Position numbers and translations under genes: made by a program
The notes under the pieces: generated by a model
Seen by the model: the letters and a program-made list of their open reading frames with translations, nothing else
Database searches by the model: none
Told to the model about the DNA's origin: nothing
DNA from: Angiostrongylus vasorum
Taxonomy: Eukaryota; Nematoda; Chromadorea; Rhabditida; Metastrongylidae
Direction: 5' to 3'
Assembly (NCBI GenBank): GCA_018806985.1
Contig: JADANN010000401.1
Location: forward strand, 1,550,001-1,614,000
Length of the DNA stretch: 64,000 nucleotides
Shown here: piece after piece, positions 61,301 to 64,000 of the stretch
Numbering within the stretch: position 1 is the first letter of the stretch
Layout: each line of letters begins with the position of its first letter

Positions 61301-62071
61301 ATGTGTATTGCATATGCTTCTGTGTTCTTGTTCCTGTTGCGTAGAAGATACGCAGTGCACCATTGTTTCGGCATCGAGCTTCGCTTGAGGTTTCGTCTTT
61401 GAATTAGCGAGCACTCCACTACTTGTGTTTCTGTACAAAATAATCGTCCAGAGGTTGTTATAATGTCACAAACCACGTCTGATCCTTTACATGTTACTTA
61501 ATGAGAACGCTTCGCTAAGCGTTAGAAGTCTGACAATCTCCGTTTACCCGCTTGAGCCTATCGAACCATACCTCGGTTCAGACTTGGGACTATTGGATAT
61601 TTTCCTGGTGCACATTTAGCCGTGGTTAAGTGACAACTGTCAAGTCTACATGAGGATACAAGAGGACTACAACAAGTAGTACATTGTTCTCCTCTTGTGA
61701 GCGGGATCGAGTATTTGATAGCCATTGTTTGGTTTCAAATCAACACATATGTGCACACAATACGGGCTGATCAGCACTAATATACTATGGAACAATACTG
61801 TTGTACATTGACTGTACGAAAATAATATACTAAAGACAGAAACGATTTGAATAATTTCATTATCAAAGTCCTTCTAAAGTGTCTTCCTTTGCGAAATCTT
61901 CACTGTCAACGCTCATGTTGCTTCCTTTTTCTTCTGTTACCACACTTTCATCTACTTCGTTCACAGTATTCTTGTCGTTATTTGCATCCTGAAAAGTGGG
62001 TGAAACATCTCCAAGAAATGTTCAACATAAAAAAATGACTACTGAAACTTGAAAGCTGTGTCAAACCTCTC

Positions 62072-62350
62072 TCTGAAGCTCTCGGCGTTGATCACTCCCT
62101 AAGGGATGCGCCATGCATTCCACTTTTTAAGGATCGTTGGAGATCATTTAATGCATATCTGGCCTTTACAATGACTCGCGGTGGTCCAGCGATGTATCAA
62201 GCCAGTGCTGCTATCCTCCTAGACAAGTCTGGTACCAATTTGCCTACCCCGGAGGGATGAAAGGCTTGGTGAGTCTAGGGCGAGGGGGATCGATCCCACA
62301 TGTGTGTCATAGGGCGCCTCCGACCACTGCGCCATACGCACACTTGCCTT
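62072..62350 (-). repeat. SINE-A copy (inverted)
   Basis: Full length, low divergence; ends 'ccactgcgccatacgcacac'. Confidence 0.9.
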
Positions 62351-62399
62351 CAAATGTGAAGAATTTACGGATGAAGAAATGAAAGGGTAGACATGTACC

Positions 62400-63790
62400 T
62401 TCCATGACACTATGGGAAAAGGACAAATTCACTACTTTTTATGGATTTATTTTATGTGAAATGCACAATGTATAACCCAACAAGACCGTTCTAGCTGGAT
62501 ATCCTAGCTGGAAAGTAAGAAAGCGTGCAGAAGCGCTAATTTCGACACAGACAAATGGAAACGTGCAGAAAGCCTGGATGCCTTCTCATTTCATACAACA
62601 GTAAAGGAATAGTTCTTTTTTTTAATGTTGGAAGAAGAGACTGCGTTTATAGACCATCGATTCACTTGTAACCACGTTAGAGACTCGGCATTTGACTTAT
62701 TTTTTTTCACCAATTACGAACGAGCGTAGATAAAACTGAAAGAAGGTAACGTGAAGACGGGGATCTGTTTTCCATTACTAAGCTGGGCCAGCACTGTTTA
62801 AGTGATACTCCATGCGTCTTTTTAACTCTTTGTGATCTGCAACCACATAAAAGTCCAGCCTTCGGCTTTTCTATGCTTCAATTCCAATATTTTGATTCAG
62901 TCTTATTGACGATGTACCAGAATCCCCTTGAAGGTGAATACCATATTAATTCCTAGCACTGGGTGGCCAACATTTTAGAACACAGCGTTTGGTGTCGGCA
63001 CTAACAGACACTGCTAGTTTGACGTAAAACTATGCTCTTTGAGGAAAGATGAACTTCGTGATAATGAAAGGTCATGGAGATAGGCAGATCTATCTTTACA
63101 TTGGCTTGTAACTTGTGCCCCTACTGTTCTTGATTTGTCTACAAATTCAGCAGTTAGCTGCAAAAGGGTTTTCTGATGCTATCTTGCATTTACCTTATCA
63201 GCTTCTGCGCGGTCGGTTTTTATTCCTTCACCTTCCTGTTCGGGCTGTTTTTTCACCAGGTTTATCCCATTCATAAGGATCTGTCCTTAAGTATAGCAGT
63301 TGTGAAAATATTCCTGGTGCATCGTTTAATTAAAAACACTTTTACTTAAAAAACGAATGTTGAAACGTAAAACGCTTCAGAGATTTCCTCACTTTCACAA
63401 CAGTACTGGCTTCCTAGTAATCGCCTTTGGTTTTTGATAACTAAAGTACTGTAGAAGCTGAGACTTGACAGACTTATAGAAGAGCTTTAAACGATTGTTT
63501 GAAGGGTATGTATGGTTTTTCGAAGCTATCAATTTTTTCCTTGAAGTTATCCCAAAATTAACTCATCGAAAACTAAAATCAAACTACTTCACCACTGGCA
63601 ATATTAGCCTAGACGAAAACAGGCATAGAAAGAGTCATTTATGGACTCGAAAAAATAGGAAATCCATCTTGGTAAAGTAATAGTGTTTGTATTTTGTTAG
63701 CCAATAACTTATGAATTCCAACTGCTCTTGTTTCAACCAATAAAGTTCAATGTGAGTTGAGCTATGTTTATGTAATATTTTTTTTATTTT
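62400..63790. other. no recognised gene
   Basis: AT-rich DNA with only short, unconvincing open frames. Confidence 0.5.
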
Positions 63791-63804
63791 ATTTTGTTTT
63801 GTTT

Positions 63805-64000
63805 GATCCGTCTTAACGTCTACTGCGCCGGTCCCAACACTTCTCACATTCGATTCTTTCCCACGCATCCATTGTCCACGAAGATCTTCCAACTTTACGT
63901 GTGGCTTTGGTTGCTGCTTGAGGATTTTCATTTCATCCTGAATGTCGTGGAATGCTGGTCGAGCAATTCTCCCTGAGGTCCCTGAGAGAGCCAGGCTGGA
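63805..64000 (-). repeat. SINE-B copy cut by the window edge
   Basis: Inverted tail half: 'tgatccgtcttaacgtctac', 'ccaacacttctcacattcga', 'gtcgagcaattctccctgag'. The head lies beyond position 64000. Confidence 0.88.

Overview
This is a eukaryotic nuclear window. The best guess for the source is a parasitic strongylid (clade V, hookworm-like) nematode. The evidence is: intron-split genes with short exons; introns ending in TTTCAG; TTTCAG-type acceptors just upstream of start codons, as expected for spliced-leader trans-splicing; nematode-like actin and calreticulin; and very dense short interspersed repeats. The species is not determined. Exon limits were placed by hand from splice sites and reading phase and may be off by a base.

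Layout. The left third (about 1.3-16.2 kb) is a run of minus-strand genes. From right to left it holds an actin (376 aa, 4 exons), an F-box protein with an FBA domain (4 exons), an SDE2-like protein (ubiquitin-like fold plus a GGKGG processing site), an unassigned charged small gene, and an RSL1D1-like ribosomal-L1-domain protein whose 3' end is not found. From 16.3 to 26 kb there is almost only repeat DNA, plus one tRNA-Phe(GAA)-like gene with a degraded tandem copy. A second actin (376 aa, 3 exons) follows on the plus strand at 26.06-27.36 kb. From 29.6 to 42.5 kb a minus-strand gene for a long coiled-coil protein has at least 17 phase-consistent exons; its introns are packed with AT microsatellites, a 9-bp minisatellite, an RTE-type retrotransposon remnant and SINEs. 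From 42.5 to 52 kb I assign no gene. Calreticulin (401 aa, 6 exons, ending HDEL) lies on the minus strand at 52.28-54.36 kb. From 55 to 64 kb there is repeat-rich intergenic DNA.

Repeats. At least 25 copies of one tRNA-derived SINE (called SINE-A here, about 280 bp, both orientations, three checked copies with 8-12 bp target-site duplications) occur. A second tRNA-headed family (SINE-B) shares only a central block with SINE-A. There is also a roughly 380-bp family (R), a smaller tRNA-like family (SINE-C), and a family with a hammerhead-ribozyme-like core (HH). The clearest evolutionary signal is a gene-conversion tract between the two divergent actins: the second exon is identical and the shared intron nearly so, then identity drops abruptly inside an exon.

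The protein genes are ordinary housekeeping genes (cytoskeleton, ER chaperone, ubiquitin ligase adaptor, splicing/replication factor, nucleolar factor). I see no shared pathway. The close minus-strand packing of SDE2 and its neighbour is compatible with a nematode operon.
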